A stretch of DNA of 64,000 bases from Oidiodendron maius Zn (lineage: Eukaryota; Ascomycota; Leotiomycetes; Myxotrichaceae), in assembly GCA_000827325.1 (NCBI GenBank), contig KN832872.1:1-64000 (forward strand), given 5' to 3'. Positions 1-13,040 of this stretch are shown here, in pieces. Made by a program: the position numbers and the translations under genes. The notes under the pieces were generated by a model. The model made no database searches, was not told the DNA's origin, and saw only the letters and a list, made by a program, of their open reading frames with translations. How positions within the stretch are numbered: the stretch's first letter is position 1; each line of letters opens with the position of its first letter.

Positions 1-252
1 GATTCGAAGTCCTTATACGACTGCCTAGTCAAGCTAGGGACCACACAAGAGAAGAGGCTAATGGTGGATTTGATGTGTCTTCGACAATCATATGAGAGAA
101 GGGAGATCACTGAGGTTAGGTGGATTGAGGGCAATAACAATCCAGCTGACGCCATGACGAAGTCAAAGCCCTGCTCTGCACTAAAGGACCTAATCGACAC
201 CAATACGATCAACATACAGGCTACTGAATGGGTGGAAAGAGTCAAAGAATGA
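1..252 (+). mobile_element. 3' end of a Ty1/Copia retrotransposon pol gene (RNase H)
   Basis: An open frame enters from the left edge in frame 1 and stops at 250-252. The translated 83 residues are the end of a Copia-type RNase H domain: a basic CLRQSYERREITE stretch followed by WIEGNNNPADAMTK, the family hallmark with the last catalytic aspartate. RNase H removes the RNA template during reverse transcription of the element. There is no stop or frameshift in the visible part, so the element may be recent or still intact to the left of the window. The methionine at position 61 is internal and not a start. The remaining pol domains would lie outside the window. Confidence 0.85.
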
Positions 253-669
253 AGCTATTCACAAAGAGTTGCCAGTGTATAACCAAGGCGAATCGGATCG
301 GGTCAACTTATATGGAATGGGTGAACAATACACCGGGAAAGCGAATATATTAATAGCAAGGCAGTAGCCTTACCTTTAGAACAAGAACAACTAATTCAAC
401 CAACCTTTTTGACCCTATATTGCATATGCAGTATCACCGGAGTGATACAAACAATTAGAGTAACTTTTATCGTCACCTTCTCGCACCATGATCATTTCGC
501 TTGAAAGCAGGACTGCACGCCCAAGGTTGCTGTTGGTGGGCTTTCGCGATCAATCTCTATAGCTAGGTCAGCAAATAACAATAATATTTTATATCGCGAA
601 CATAAAATATAGGCTTGCCATTTGCTATTTTTGTACCCAATCTAACTTCAAGCGTCTCGAAATGCCGAT
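253..669. other. Sequence after Copia pol, probably containing the 3' LTR
   Basis: No gene is seen. Directly after the pol stop, the sequence contains a TATA-like stretch near 345 and A-rich text near 380-400, and a short inverted motif CACCGGAGTGA near 435. In an intact Copia element the 3' LTR would start here. The other LTR lies outside the window, so the LTR borders and the target-site duplication cannot be read from this sequence. Confidence 0.4.
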
Positions 670-1975
670 TCACGAGCTGAGATGGGTCACCCCGTCCACT
701 GCTTTTCTCTCATCATCGTACCCGGAAGCCCTGATCTGTGTCCAAACCATCTCTAGACTTAGTTGTTTAACGAATGCCAAACTCAATAAAAGTGGTACGT
801 CAGCGAAGATATACATGACAATCTTGACCATCTGGGGACTCTCAACGTACGATTGAGCCACGACCGCCTTCATGATGCCTTCACCACCTTCCGAACTCCA
901 CGTCTTGAGGATTTCTACGAAGGTACTGGAATCCAAAGACCAAGCTTCCGCATAGCGCGAATAGGCATTCTGTTCTACATTCCTCTTGAAAGCGTTCTGT
1001 AAGATCAAGGCCGCTATGGCAGCCCCTATCGTCTGTCCGAATGCGCGGAAGAAGGAGTACATGGCGCCAGCGAAGGGAAGGTCGATACTAACTACAGAGC
1101 TCTGGATAGCGAATCTTTTTGCTGAGAAGAGAATCCCGGCTCCGAGCCCTCCAACAACGCAGAGAAATTTCCAAGACGGGATATTTGTGGTCTGCTTAAG
1201 GTCGATAAGGAACCTTATGCCGAAGGTGATCAGAAACCAGCCTACCCACTTGTAGAAGTTAGCACTGCGAAATGTCGTGTTGCTATGAGAACTCACATCT
1301 GATATCCTGAAGTGACCTGATTTAGTGATTAGAAGGCCCGCGGTAACAGTTGCTGGAGTCATGGTGAATATGAACGGGAAGAGACTTATGCCGGACGAGA
1401 TAGGACATAAGTCTCCGCGACTTCAAAATATAGTGGCATGTAATATAAAAGACTAGATAATTATGCCATAGACGAGAGTTTCGAAGTACTATACAATGGC
1501 TATAGAGAAATTGAAGAGGCTGGGGCGGATATGAGGTTCTGAGAGGATGTAGATGGTGTAGAGGATATAGCCAGCAAGTCCAATAATACCAAGTATTAAA
1601 AGTACCAGAACTCTCCAAGACGCCCAGGAGTGGATAACTTCCGCTTCAATACTATCAGAATATATAATGAGAGGTTTGGGCAAGTAAAATGCTAATCCAG
1701 GTTATGGGTATAAGGAAACTCGTAGTGGATGATACAAATATGAATGATCCTAGCCAGTCATACGTTTGGAGCCCTCAGCCATGCAGGCCCTTCTTTTACA
1801 GGAAGTCGTAGGCATTATTGGAATTCCAATGCCGGCAATGATACATAATAGATATTCAACCAGAAGATCCAACGCCAGATTGCCTTTTTGGTAAAACCTC
1901 CTCCAATAATTGGGCCCATGACAGATCCAACCACAATGACTCGGGGGCAAAATTTTTGGAGCATTCAGCCTTGGA
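670..1975 (-). pseudogene. Decayed MFS drug transporter (DHA2, 14-TMS type)
   Basis: Read on the minus strand from about 1975 to 670, the sequence gives successive pieces of one 14-helix MFS transporter: GSVMGPIIGGGF followed by WRWIFWLN (motif C region) near 1930-1860, YDWLGSFIFVSSTTSFLIP near 1780-1710, the IHSWASWRVL block near 1640, YFETLVYGIII near 1470 and a long intact C-terminal frame from 1362 to 670 with FFRAFGQTIGAAIAALI. The pieces lie in different frames and are cut by stops, for example TAG codons near 1490 and 1455 and a TGA near 1430. The first helices are missing upstream of about 1975. Such proteins are proton-driven exporters of drugs or toxins. This copy should be non-functional. 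It lies beside the Copia element, so insertion may have helped break it, but that is inference. Confidence 0.8.
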
Positions 1976-2173
1976 CGTGTGTACTAATATGCTGATGATA
2001 CGAATATTATCATACCTTTAGAGTAGAAATTCTTCCATGTTGACATCATGCATGGAACTGGCTTTCGAGAAGCGATATCGAACATCCTACGTTTCTCTAT
2101 TATATGAATACCAAGAATTACCGGGTCAACGATACACTATGAGAACGTTACCCATCGCCATGTGCCCGATCTG

Positions 2174-5056
2174 CTACATTCTTCTTTTTCCGGCAGCCTC
2201 GGCCCAGTAGGCACCTCCAGTTTTGAAATCTCTACCCAGGTCTGGCATGGTGTTAGGGAAAACCGAGTCACGGTGGCCATCAAATGTCATTGCTCTCCTC
2301 AGATGCCCAGCCGATTTTGTTGTGGAATTCCCAAACCCCACATATGTACCCAGGCTGGGGGGTAGGTCCGCGACTGTGGTTCCCCAGGAGCTTTCCAACG
2401 ATCCCAAAGTGAGAACTAGTTCCTTCCCTTCGGTAAAGAAAGAATGGTCGATCCAATTCTTGGTGTAATTCTTTCCATCCAATGTCGCAGACTGGATGTA
2501 GATGTTTTTATAGGTGGGATCAAAGTTCACGTTCCGAATCGTTGCCGTCTTATTAGTCACGGGGTGAGTGATTGAAACGCTCTCAAAATATGGAGGAGTG
2601 ATGAGGTAAACATTTTGACCAGGGTTAGGGAACAGTCCCATCATGGAGAATGCAACGAATGAACCCATGGCACCACTATCGTCGTTTCCAGGAAGTCCAG
2701 CATCCGTAGGAGCAAAGAATCCAGGGATGTAGAAGTGAGATCTGAGAGCGGAGAGAGCGGGCCTGCCGGCATAGTGATACTGGAACACCGTCAGGAATGC
2801 TGGCTCATTTCCAATATAGGTGATATCTTGATCGTGAAGGAAGTTTAGGCGCTCCACATATGCTGATGGCCCTCCAAAGTATGCTATTAGTGTGGCTTGA
2901 TCGTGAGGAACAAAGCTGCGGGGTAGTGTCAGCAATACACTTCACAGGGGTTCTTATCATAAACGCACAAAGAGTACTCCCAGATTGAGCTCTCGAAAGT
3001 CTCGGCGCCAGTGTTCTGCAAAGAACACACGCTATTTGGATTGGTGTCAATGTTACTACATTTCAGAGGATCCTGGAAACCCCATGATTGGTTCAGGTAC
3101 TTTGGCTGGAAGAATCCCTGGAATCCTGTATCTGTTCCATTTGCAAAGAACGAGGTTTGATTCTGTTTGAAGAGATTTTCCCAGTTTTCGCTCCGTCCTG
3201 TGTACTTTTCCGCATCATTGCTCTCTCCCAGACCGGCCGCGATTTGAGCGATCACAAAGTCATTATAACTATATTCAAGTGTTCGCGAGACACTTCTCGT
3301 CATAGTGCCAAATCCTTTGTAGTCAAAGTCTTGGACCGGAATATATCCGAGAGATTTCCAAGAATCGAGACCTCCTCGGCCTTCGTTGGACCAGTCGTAC
3401 GGTTCATTTTCAGCATCATTCACGACCGCTTCATAGCCTAATTTCCAGTCAATGCCGTCAGATATACCTTTCAGATAGGCATCTCCAAGTATGTTGTCCG
3501 CATTTGAACCACCTTGGGTATATCCCTTGCAGAGACTCATACGGCAGTCCGGTAGCCATCCCTCATGGACATAAGTATCAATCAGGGAGCGTACCATTCG
3601 CGCCACAGTAGCAGGATCTAACACTGTCAAGAATGGCGTTTGAGATCGAAACAGGTCCCAGATACTGTTATTGTCAGCTTTCTGCCCAGGCATGGAGATG
3701 AACATAAAATACCAGTAAAATGAGTCAAAGTATGGCTCATCGCTCTGCCAAAGAGGATTCTCTCCGGTATAGTCCTGCGGATTCACCATGGTTCTGTAGA
3801 TCCCACTATAAAAGTTTACTATGAAAGAGTTGTCGACTCCAGTGGTAGAAATAGAAATTGGGCTAATCTTTTCTCTCCAGGCACTCTCTGCTGCGGTGTG
3901 CGTAGCATCGAAGTCAAACGACGGAATTTCTGCTTCTGCATTTGAGCAAGCTTGGTCACTGCTAATCAAACTGACACCCACTCGTGCCAAGATGGACGCA
4001 TCGCCTGGACTGTCAAAACGAACGAAAGCACCTCCAGGAAGAGGATATCCATTGATGGAACGGGAGATAGTTAAGTCCTTGACGGCGGTGCTGGCGCGAC
4101 TATTGGCGAAGATGCCGTTATCTCGAAGCTTACCCCCGGAAAAATCGGCACAGAAGTACGCAACATAAGAACCACTGCCAAAACTAGGCAGGAATCGGCC
4201 ATTTCCCGTGATTCTTCCGGTTTCAGCGTCAACGGATACTGTAGCATTATCCTGGCGTGAATCTGACAGATCGGTCAGATCCATGAGGACAAGTGGTTTG
4301 GAGACCTGCCCGTAGGAATCCTTAGCTGGGAAGTTAAATCGGAACAGCGACGTGTGCTGGGTCACTGTCATGTCCGCTTTCACCCCACTGTTTAGGGTCA
4401 AGCCAAAATATCCCGGTGTTGCTACCACCGAGCTATTGTCGAAGGGGATAGCACGAGTCTTTTTGGGATACGCACATCCATTGACATCGTCTCCAGCGCA
4501 TCCAGCATAGGGAAATAGCGAGAATAGTCCAAGTGATGGCGATCCACCTAGTACTAGTCTAAGCACAAATCTCGAATTCAGAAAGGAAATCTTACCTGTT
4601 CCACTGTCATGCATATTGGAGAATCCGGTGACATCAGATCCGTCCGTTGTGAAGCCCTATTCACCTTTCTGAGTATGACTTCTCTCAAAGGGAAACTTTT
4701 TGACGCTGATTTCAGACGACCATGAGCAGGTGCTTACCCCTTGGTTGGATCCAGAATTTGTATCTGCCACAGCTTTGGCCATTCCTTTACTACAGTGAGC
4801 GAGACTCAACATGTACAACGTAGAGTACTTACCATAGGGGAGGGTGGCTCCCGGAAACACATTGCCTAGAGCACAGTTAGTCAAGTTAAATTTCTGAACG
4901 TTAACTGCTACCATACGTACCTCCATTACTACTGCCAATTAGTTGATTGACGTACTGAAGCACATCTGCGTTGGCGTCGGTGGGTGCAGCCGTGGCTGCA
5001 GCCTGTCCGACGAGTACAGAGAGCACAGCAGTTGAGAGAAGGTTTATAAACGCCAT
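2174..5056 (-). CDS. Secreted GH92 alpha-mannosidase
   Basis: Glycoside hydrolase family 92 enzymes are calcium-dependent exo-alpha-mannosidases that trim N-glycans or mannan. The gene model has six exons on the minus strand: 5056-4921, 4865-4833, 4784-4738, 4656-4596, 4547-2969 and 2915-2174. All introns are GT-AG, 48-81 bp long. The exons join in frame to give 865 aa, the usual size for the family. The first 22 or so residues form a signal peptide. Family landmarks follow in order: NVFPGATLPYG, GMAKAVADTNSG, GFSNMHDSGTG, GGSPSLG, WEYSFFVPHDQATLI across the last intron, and the GLPGNDDSGAMG block near residues 692-703, which in the family holds the catalytic-base aspartates. The start was chosen because it gives a signal peptide directly before the YVNQLIGSSNGG block. 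The protein is probably secreted and acts outside the cell or in the wall. Confidence 0.92.
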
Positions 5057-7255
5057 CTTGACTGCACGCTGTTAGGCGCTCAATGTGTTGACGGGGCATG
5101 ATGAGAGTTATATGCTGCGCGGAGTCTGCAGTCTAGACCAGTGGGAGACAGTCTCGCGAGACCAGATTGTGATCGGCCATGCTTCGTTGATAGCGTAGGT
5201 CTCGCCTTAGGCTGCGGGGTGCTGTTCGGGCATGGGGAAGGGAAGCACGCGTACGTATGGGCTTATTCGGGAAGGTAGAGGTCAATTGGAGAGTTGAGGG
5301 CTTCCAGGGACAGTGCTTCGCGCGATTGACATGCCAGAATGGTCCTTTTGCCCCTCACCAAACTCCTGGTTCTCTGCTGTGCGCTTCAGGAGGTTACCGT
5401 CGATCTTCGGCATTCATGTCAGGTACGGGCTCTGTTCCCCGGCACTGCCGAGGACGCCATCAAGATCGCTTATTTCCCCGGAAAAACGCCGACTCGATAG
5501 GTTCCGATAAGGAGCTGGAGATTGTCTTCATTCCTGCTTGGCCTTTCGCCAGCGACGGCTTTCGTGACGCTGCCTTGGTTGGGAATTGTATCGTGTTTCA
5601 ATCACACTCCTGGGAAGCCTGGCTACCTTCGCTCTCTAGCTATGTTCAGATTTCTCGTGTACCCTTGGCTTGGTTTGACGGTGGTCAGATTCCCCCATCT
5701 TTGCGTATCCTGGCGATGCAGCACTGCAGGTTGAAAGGGGGCCGATCCTTCACGCCTAACACCTGCTGTATGCATCGCTCGTTCTTTGTGCTACGCCTCT
5801 CCTCCTGTTTGCCCGTCCCCCTCTCGGGTTGGTAATTGCCATTCTACTATCCAATCAGGGGTGGTCTTCCTGCGGACTGCGTATTCGGTCGCTGACTCCA
5901 CAGCAGATATATATATATTAGTGCTCCATTATGGTGTGTAGATTTAAGGGGACACTTGGCCGTTATCATAGTTTCTGATTTTGTCGGGATATGTATGACC
6001 GACAGTGACTTATCTGACAACAGTATGCCAGGCACCATACTAACTGCAGGCCACGCATATAGCTTGACTCCTGTGCAATATTGCTGGTCCGCTGCTTGCA
6101 CGTACGGATGTCAGGTCACTGCATGTGATAATGCTACTCGTTCTCAATCCCTCCCCTACCTTCTAGCATCAGGCGAAACAAAGACTATATTGCTTTCTAA
6201 TATAGAAGCCTGATTTTCCCGTGGGCTACATGCCACTTCGCGGGACAAAAGGATAGATAGTCCAGATGACTCGAATAGACATAAATACCATCTCGCTGCT
6301 TGCTGCATTTTAATGCTCTAATTGTTCAAACAAGCGGGTAACAGGAGCCAAACTTGCCAGTCTTATTACCGGAGGAACCAGAAGCACTGCACTATGTTTG
6401 TGTCCTGTCTGAGCAAGGCGTCCTGGGTTGTCTCTTGATACCTCCAGTTGCTTAAACATCGTTCTTGGTACAGGAAATGGTTGGTCAAAGATCGGTTTCT
6501 TCTTGTTCTTTATATGCTCTACCAATAACGCTCAGTGGAGCTCGCCTGCAAATGAATCACATGTGTCCCCCAAAGTTGCATCTCATGCTGGAGTGTGGGA
6601 TATAAGGCTGCTACAGATGATCCCCACAGGCATCTGGCTAGAACCCATATTTGGTCTGAAATAATTCTTTCGGCGTCGTGTTTAAGTGGGGTAACTGGAC
6701 GGGGTACAAGAGGGTATCGAGCCAGATGTGGCCAGCCTGTTATGAGTTCGAGTTCGAGGGATTGCCGGTCGCATTTATCGTGTAATTATTTTGACAGTTA
6801 TAAGGAGAAGGGGGATAGTGGGTGGGAGGGTGGGGAGATCGGGAGGACCAATTTTTACTGTCTTATCTTATCGGTGGAGACGATGCTCTACAGTATTGTA
6901 CGGTCCCCACGGCTATGTCATTGCCGTGAAAATACGCCCTCTTCAATCCTTTCAACAAATTCTTCCCCTCTGGATGGCGAGCCAAATGAACGCGATGAAC
7001 ACGACACAGTGATGATGAATTGAATACTAGGTAAGGAAGAGCATCTCTCCGCTTCCAACTACTACTGTACCTAGGCCTCGAATGACCATTAATTACGCGG
7101 TTTGAATCATCTGCGGTGGCTTCTCGAGCGCACTCTCGCGCACAACCAAGCACAGCACTTGACTGACTGCAATTCCTATCTCCATTAGGCCCATAGAGAA
7201 ATCGGCTACAACATTAACCGCTTCGCATGCATTCCGTAACAGGAGTTGAGAAGAG
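5057..7255. other. Gene-free region between divergent GH92 and MFS genes
   Basis: This is the shared upstream region of the GH92 gene (minus strand) and the MFS transporter gene (plus strand). A 192-codon open frame at 5257-5835 has no recognisable domain, biased composition or splice partner and is taken as chance. A short TA repeat lies at about 5907-5920. I see no RNA gene or mobile element. Confidence 0.5.
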
Positions 7256-9055
7256 ATGGAAAGACGAAAATCATCTACACCCCACTACCAAACTTTTCCG
7301 ACGCCGCCTCCAAAATCACGCGGTCGCCCGCCCTCCCAAGCAAGCTCAACAGTACAAGATGGATCTGTCGATCTACAGGGGAATGGAGGGGAGTCAATCC
7401 CAGATAATGGACAGACAAAGCTGCCGACCAAACAGCTAGCGATGCTGGCGGTTATCGCTCTTTGCGAGCAGACAGCTCTCAATTCGATAGGCCCGTACCT
7501 CCCAGAAATGACCTCAAGCTTTCCGGAGGTTGATTCTTCACAAGTAGGAGTTTATGTTGGCACAATTGCATCCTCCTTTGCATTTGCGCAGCTCGCGACG
7601 AACTTCTTTTGGGGATGGCTATCCGACCGTATTGGACGAAAGCCAGTGATCTTGCTGGGAGCATCGCTCACGGCAGGATGTTTCCTTGCCTTTGGTTTCT
7701 GCAGGACTTTGGCACAGGCTATAATAGTGCAAGCACTGATGGGACTGGTGAATGGAAACCAGGGGGTTATCAGCACCTGCCTGGGAGAGATCACGGACAG
7801 AAGCAATCAGAGCAAGGCGTTTGTGTACCTCCCAGTCGTATATGGCATTGGAGGCATTACAGGTCCCGTTCTTGGAGGCATGTTTGTGTTCAAGGAAAAC
7901 CCCTTTAAGAAGGGGCAAAAGAATCCCTATCCATACTTATTCCCCAACCTCTTCTCAGCCCTGATCTTAACGGTGGAGGTCATTCTCACCGCCCTCTTCC
8001 TCAACGAGAGTCTGGAAGAGTCTAAAGATCTCCCACCTCTGAGGAAGAGAGTAGACAACCTCTTTGCCTGGATCTGGCAGTTCATAGGCGGCGCCCACCG
8101 CCCTACGTACCTCCGCCACAGGTTTATCCATCGCGACTCCGCACATCGGACGAGCGCTGGAGCAGATGCGCACAGTTATAACTCCGAGACAGACAATGAA
8201 AGCGAATCACAATCTCTGCTATCTGACAATGAGGCCTACTCTAGCGACAGCCAGCATCTAACGGGCGAAAAAATCTTCACTCGCAATACCATACTCCTTT
8301 TAGGAACATATCTCGTCTTTCAACTGTCGAATATCTCTTTTCACACTCTCTACCCGATCTTTGCGTACACCCCAGCACCAATCGGACGTGACATTTCTCA
8401 TGAAGCTATTGGTGGATCTCTATCATTTGCTGGTATAGTGACGATAGTATTCCAGGTGGCTATATTCGGCAAGTTGAAAGAAAAGATGGGAAATAAGAGG
8501 ACATATCGCGTCGGGTTGTTTCTCTTTTTCATATCAATGATGCTGATGCCTTGGGTTGGGTATAAGGACTCGAAACCGCTGTTCGGACTAGGCAATGGTA
8601 GTATATGGATGTGGATCGAGATTGGCGCTATACTCCTTGTTAAAACGGTTGCGTCTGTAGGAGGGTTGTCTAGTGCTCTACTGCTTGTATGTTTGCTTCA
8701 CCGCCACTCATTCAATGAATAGAGAGGATGCTAACGAGATTTACAGGTCACCAACTCAGCACCTAACCATGCCGTCCTGGGAACACTAAATGGGGTTGCC
8801 CAGACGATATCTGCCGCAGGACGGGCTGCAGGCCCGTTCCTTTCAGGTGGCCTTTTTACCATTGCAACTCGAGTACATCCGAAAGGAGAAGCGTTGGCTT
8901 GGGGTGTGTTTGGCGGTATTGCATTTGCTGGATGGTTAGCCAGCTTTGGTATCAGTGGAGAGGACCTGGAGAGCGCGGACTTGGAGGATGCAAACAGTGG
9001 CCAAGAGGAAGATGTAGAAAGCGGTGATAGCAGGGTTGATGCAGGACTTCGATAA
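7256..9055 (+). CDS. MFS transporter, DHA1 family (TetA/ZIFL-like)
   Basis: The model has two exons, 7256-8686 and 8747-9055, joined in phase 0 across a 60-bp intron with a GTATGT donor, a GCTAACG branch point and a TTACAG acceptor. The product is 579 aa. About 55 hydrophilic residues precede the first helix. Motif A, GWLSDRIGRKPV, sits in the loop between helices 2 and 3, and the ALNSIGPYLPEM helix-1 signature is typical of the Zn-induced-facilitator/TetA-like DHA1 group. A long acidic serine-rich cytosolic loop (about residues 285-345, rich in D, E and S) separates the two six-helix halves, as in fungal members. The C-terminal tail is also acidic. The likely role is proton-coupled export of small molecules at the plasma or vacuolar membrane. 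The substrate cannot be read from the sequence. Confidence 0.9.
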
Positions 9056-11144
9056 CTGTTCCACAAAACTATGGTGGTGTTTTGAAGTTTGTGGGCAAGG
9101 GCTTACCTACAAGTCACAATGAGCGGCACAACATAGAATTAGTTCGTCCAGAACGAGGCAGCAACTTCTTACTAGACCCGCAGACTAAGGGACCTGAAAA
9201 TCAATCAAGAGAGAGAGCGCACAATTTTAGCATGTGAAGTGACAATCTCATGATGCATTTGTGCACACATAGCATATGACTGATAGACCCCACCGTGTCT
9301 CCCGTCCTACAGAAACAGGGGACGGCATTCTGACTGTTTTTCCGTAGGATCAGGATTTACCCCTTATCCAGATTATAGAGTAGTAGGCGCTTGATCTCGA
9401 GCGCATGGAACGGGAGCAAGTACCTGGGCACGGATGAGGTTATACTCATGTCTGAATTGGGAAACCAACCCCTAACCTCAGCCACACCTCAGCCTCGGGC
9501 TCTTGAGTCTTGTCCGCCGCTTTGGGTCTCTCCGCCGAAATTGTCGAGTGCTCGATAGGGTGAACTGGGAGCAGATTGGACGGCGCTTTAGAATCAAGGA
9601 TCCCTATCCTGGACCACGATTTCTGCCTCGCTTCCTCGGCGCATACTGCGCTTTTGCCGCCTGCTTACGCTCCGCGATGGACATCTTACAGGCCGAGGGA
9701 CCACCATTACAACTCGAAGCAAGGGACACACTGATATAATGAAGCCCGAACTGGCCGTTTTCTAGAATTTTGTAAGTTACTCGTCAGCCTCTATGACAAT
9801 GGCATTCAAATCTCTATACCAGAGCACAGCCTCCTGTTGGCGATGCAAAACGACGACGGATTCGGCACTGTACGGTAGACGGCGTGTAGCTTTTGCCGTC
9901 TGACCTAAGAATCACTGTCAGCCACACATTCGTAAGCCACCTGGCCTTCTGAGGCTGGAGCTCGCGACGTATCGTCTCAGCACCCCTTCCCCGAGCCTAC
10001 CGTGCGCCACAGGGAGAGCGTAGCATCAACCCAAAGCTTTGTTCAACTTGGGGTTCGCTCACCAAGGATCCCATGCCAGGAGCTGAAGGAACCGCAAGAG
10101 TCACTCCCCGTCATACATACTGACTAAGAAATGGTTCTGATAGCCGCCGTTTCGGAACCTCTGATCACTTCTTCTTTGTCTACGGGCCGGGTATTAGTTG
10201 CTCAGCTAGGACCAGCATTTGAGGATGGCCTAGGTGTACGTTGCCAATACGTCACGGCATGAGCCAAATCTTTTGCCACAGGCGGGCGAAGCATCCCCCG
10301 CGCGCCTGTCCAGGTGTCCCAAGTGGGCGGGATCTTGTTCTCGAGGCAGGCATCTCCTGCGAATCTGCAGAACGATTCGTCAGCTCTCCATTATCATGAA
10401 GCCTATTTGAAATTCGGGTCGTGCCGCTCCAATCCTTCTTCTTTTTTTTTCAAATGGCCAATTGTGTAAGCGCCATTGACATTCAAGGACGTTGGCTGCG
10501 ACAAGAGCTCACCACTTAGGGGGCTGAAGTCCTCTGTTACAGTGGAGGGGCCTGGTCATATAATATCCGTGTAGTTCCACTGATAGACGCGGTGATTTAA
10601 GAACCCCGCCATATACCCGGCCTAGTCAATGACAAAGAAACGCAATCGCCAGGGAATCATTGCCACCCTGACATTAGCAATCAAGAGCTGAGATTTTAAC
10701 TTCTCCTTGAGGTAGTAGCACGTGCTTCAAAGATACCATGAAGTTACTATAGTGCTATGTAGGGCTGAGCTGTCAAAATGTGCCTCATGCGGCAACGAGG
10801 CAGTGTGGCTTGCTCTACTGTTCTTCCTAGAATATTCGGTCTTATCTTATATATCTGATCGCCACCTTCCTACAGAGGGAGATGATCAGAGCAATACCTA
10901 AAGCTTATACCTGTCTCTTCACTCTCGTTGCTTATACCTTGGATGTCATTCAACCGAACAGCGTCGAGAGACACACCATCAACTATATCAGATTGATGAC
11001 CAAACAGCATAACTCTTCTTGCTGATGCCACGAGGCTTACAACACTCTTAATCCGATCTAGTTCTGGTCCTGGAGACCTCGTTTCCACCTCTAGATCCGC
11101 AAAATCACCTTCTGATCTTGGAGATCTTGGTTAGACTTCGAGAT
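9056..11144. other. Gene-free region
   Basis: There are 2.1 kb without a supported gene. Open frames at 9503-9739 (plus) and 10870-11088 (minus) are short, lack recognisable domains or good start codons and are treated as chance. A T-run lies near 10440-10450. No repeat or RNA gene was recognised. Confidence 0.5.
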
Positions 11145-11973
11145 ATGTTTTCACGAAACTCGAGACAGTCGCACAGTAGTCGCGGTTCTAGTTCAAGGGG
11201 CTCTCGATCAAACCATGTGAGTCATGGTTTTATATTTGTAGTTCTCCCTTTTTGTACATACTTTGTATTAACTTCAATTATTTCCTCATCTCTCACGAGC
11301 CTCAAGATATCCACTCTACTCCCCAGATCTTTAATTCTTCAGTTTCAGAGCGGTCTCTTCATCGTTCCACAGTTTCATCGAACTTCTCGCTGATATCCTC
11401 ATAGCAAAGTATTTCTCAGCTCATTGAATCTCTAAACACCCACAGAGTCAATACTCTCACGGAACTATGTCGCATTGAGCGAGTTGCAGCCAATGCATCT
11501 CCGCAAGAACAACTCGCCTTTCAAACTCCTATGACGGAAGCCTGGACGTACTACGTGAACTCCAACAACATGCTTAACGAGCTACGCGGCCTCACTCGGA
11601 ACTACCCCTTCAGCAGCTCAATTCTCGATGACGCAAAGTGGCGAGTGAGCAATGACCCAGCAAGCAACCGAAGTTGGAATCGTGCCTGGCTAGTTCTAGT
11701 CAAAATGCGCGACGAGTTAGTTACTTTTCCCGTATATTCCATATTATGCAGGGCCCGTTTGCCGAATCCAGAGTCGTGCTGACGAGGCATCTTAGTCAGA
11801 TGATTCAAGCTTATTCCCTGAGTGAGGCGCAAAAACCGGAAATGTGGGGAGGCCAAGTTCCAGATTCTAGCGACGCTGAGCAGCTCGCGGCTTGCTTTGC
11901 GTATGAGTGGGAGGAAGCTCTCGAGAAGATGCTACGGCACTGGGATACACCTCCTACTACGGCGGCGTATTGA
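11145..11973 (+). CDS. Small hypothetical protein with three exons
   Basis: I do not recognise a named family. A coherent gene can be built from exons 11145-11216, 11420-11715 and 11796-11973. They are joined by a 203-bp intron (GTGAGT donor, TTTCTCAG acceptor) and an 80-bp intron (GTTAGT donor, CTGACG branch point, TTAG acceptor). The product is 181 aa: a serine/arginine-rich N-terminus of about 24 residues, then a probably helical, soluble body with several Trp residues (EAWTYYVNSNNMLNELRGL, NRSWNRAWLVLV) and a C-terminal YEWEEALEKMLRHW segment. There is no signal peptide or membrane helix. The phases agree and the splice signals are good, which supports a real gene. The exact start and the first intron are less sure, and the 3' acceptor could instead be the CAG at 11749-11751. 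Confidence 0.6.
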
Positions 11974-13040
11974 GATCACCTGTGTTGATCTCTGAACTTC
12001 GATACTACTCAAAAACCGCATCATCTTTGCCTGCAGTTCTCTTTGGATTAGCGTTTTGGAAGCATTTGAATGAGTCAGAAAGACAAAGCATAGCGTGCAG
12101 GTCTGCCTAGCGGCGTACAGGTCTGGGTAGACATAAGGGACGATTAATGAGGGATTTTGATGGATTTCTTTTACCATCTCATTATTCTCCAAACATTTAG
12201 AAAGCTTCTAGCGAGTGCTTTCATGGCCTTGAAGGTCAGATCATATAGAAACGTAATAAAAGACTAGAATACATTAGCCACCAACATCGCACATGTTGTC
12301 TTAACCTCGGGTAGAATCGGGCAGATGCGAACACTTACTCGAGAATTTATGACTACGGCATGTCTTAGCTGGAGGCCTAGGTTATATTGAAAAATTGATA
12401 CCATCAGCTCTATCCCAAATATTCCAACTATTAAGTTCCAAAAGGGAAAGCATCAAATGGTCTGTATCCAGCTGGAAGAGCATCTTTCTATGCACAGGTA
12501 CTGTGGATATAATGATATAATAATATGTTAATATTATATCACGTGAAAAGCCTTGTGGTCATGAGTAAATACTTTACTATATACTGCTAAATTGTGATAA
12601 GGTCTAGACAGAAAGGAGTACCTTAATTACGCTAGCTTAGAAGACCACTACTAGGTACCTGGCAAGGTTGGTATTTATGAATGAAGTCGGCAAAGCACAG
12701 TGATGCAATGGCGCAGCCTCACACTTACAAGTTGACATTAACCCCACCTGTGGCTTTAGACAAATGGAGAGGTCACTATTTCATCGGATCAGGTATATAA
12801 CAAAACAAACAATCATTAGTCTTAGACAGTCATATATCATAAGATGGGAATAGAACTTTCACCAGGAGAAGGTCTAATGTAGGTAACTCCTAGCATACCA
12901 TTTTCCTCACTCCCTTAGATAGCCACAAAACTCCTGATTATGCGGGCGCAAATATAGCAGTGAGGTCCCGGTTTTAAGCCAAAAAAAAACAAAAACACTC
13001 GGATATGTAAAAGCAAGCGAACGTCCAGAAGTTTACCATT
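11974..13040. other. AT-rich gene-free region
   Basis: No gene is supported. The centre (about 12500-12600) is very AT-rich with many TAATAT words, and an A-run lies near 12982-12990. It separates the 3' ends of two convergent genes. No transposon ends or RNA gene were recognised. Confidence 0.5.

Noticed and set aside
5257-5835. 192-codon plus-strand open frame upstream of the GH92 gene
   Set aside because: No domain, no splice signals and an irregular composition; it lies in a promoter region and is best explained by chance.
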